DNA of 13,616 nt, taken from NCBI GenBank assembly GCA_963629425.1, contig CAVGIU010000036.1:1-13616 (forward strand), written 5' to 3'. The number at the start of each line of letters is the position of its first letter. Position 1 is the first letter of the stretch. This DNA comes from F23-B02 sp963629425. GTDB lineage: Bacteria; Bacillota; Clostridia; Oscillospirales; Oscillospiraceae. The notes below the pieces were generated by a model. It ran no database searches. It worked only from the letters and a program-made list of their open reading frames with translations, and was not told where the DNA came from. Positions 13,615 through 13,616 of the stretch are shown here, piece after piece. A program made the translations under genes and the position numbers.

Positions 13615-13616
13615 GC

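Overview
The window looks like chromosomal DNA of a fermentative, strictly anaerobic Bacillota bacterium of the class Clostridia, most likely an Oscillospiraceae/Ruminococcaceae-type gut commensal. The reasons are the gene families (a butyryl/4-hydroxybutyrate-type CoA transferase, a ProX-type tRNA-editing protein, an Ogg-type glycosylase, a TagA/CpsF-family glycosyltransferase), strong AGGAGG ribosome binding sites, densely overlapping genes and GC-leaning codon use. No database search was possible, so the taxonomy is inference. No rRNA, tRNA, CRISPR array, insertion sequence or prophage module is visible.

Layout. (1) 1-770: the 3' end of an AT-rich, membrane-segment-containing gene of unknown function that runs in from the left edge, then a small four-cysteine zinc-ribbon gene, ended by a strong bidirectional terminator (776-813). 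(2) 812-3362, minus strand: a three-gene operon with overlapping ends, CoA transferase > ProX-type tRNA deacylase > MTA/SAH nucleosidase. (3) 3363-3489: a compact divergent promoter region. (4) 3490-5105, plus strand: 8-oxoguanine DNA glycosylase overlapping a Cof-type HAD phosphatase. (5) 5161-7801, plus strand: with its own promoter, Sir2 deacylase > TagA/CpsF glycosyltransferase > thymidylate kinase > 5-formyltetrahydrofolate cyclo-ligase, every junction overlapping. (6) 7802-8124: a spacer that holds a 42-residue cysteine/glycine-rich membrane microprotein gene on the minus strand (7838-7966) with its own ribosome binding site and terminator. (7) 8125-13614, plus strand: mltG > U32 protein (TrhP-like) > alaS > HIT protein.

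How the genes fit together. Most of the window is housekeeping: short-chain-fatty-acid CoA exchange, translation quality control (ProX, AlaS, TrhP-like tRNA modification), methyl-cycle salvage (nucleosidase), oxidative DNA repair, dTTP and folate supply, and envelope synthesis (MltG, TagA-type enzyme). The mltG-U32-alaS grouping resembles the alaS/yrrL-yrrM-yrrN-yrrO neighbourhood of Bacillus, but in a rearranged and shortened form.

The two least explained parts are the AT-rich left-edge gene, whose composition differs sharply from everything to its right, and the hidden Cys/Gly-rich microprotein, which is short enough to be missed by standard gene calling. I do not see a defence system, biosynthetic cluster or other clearly new multi-gene system.
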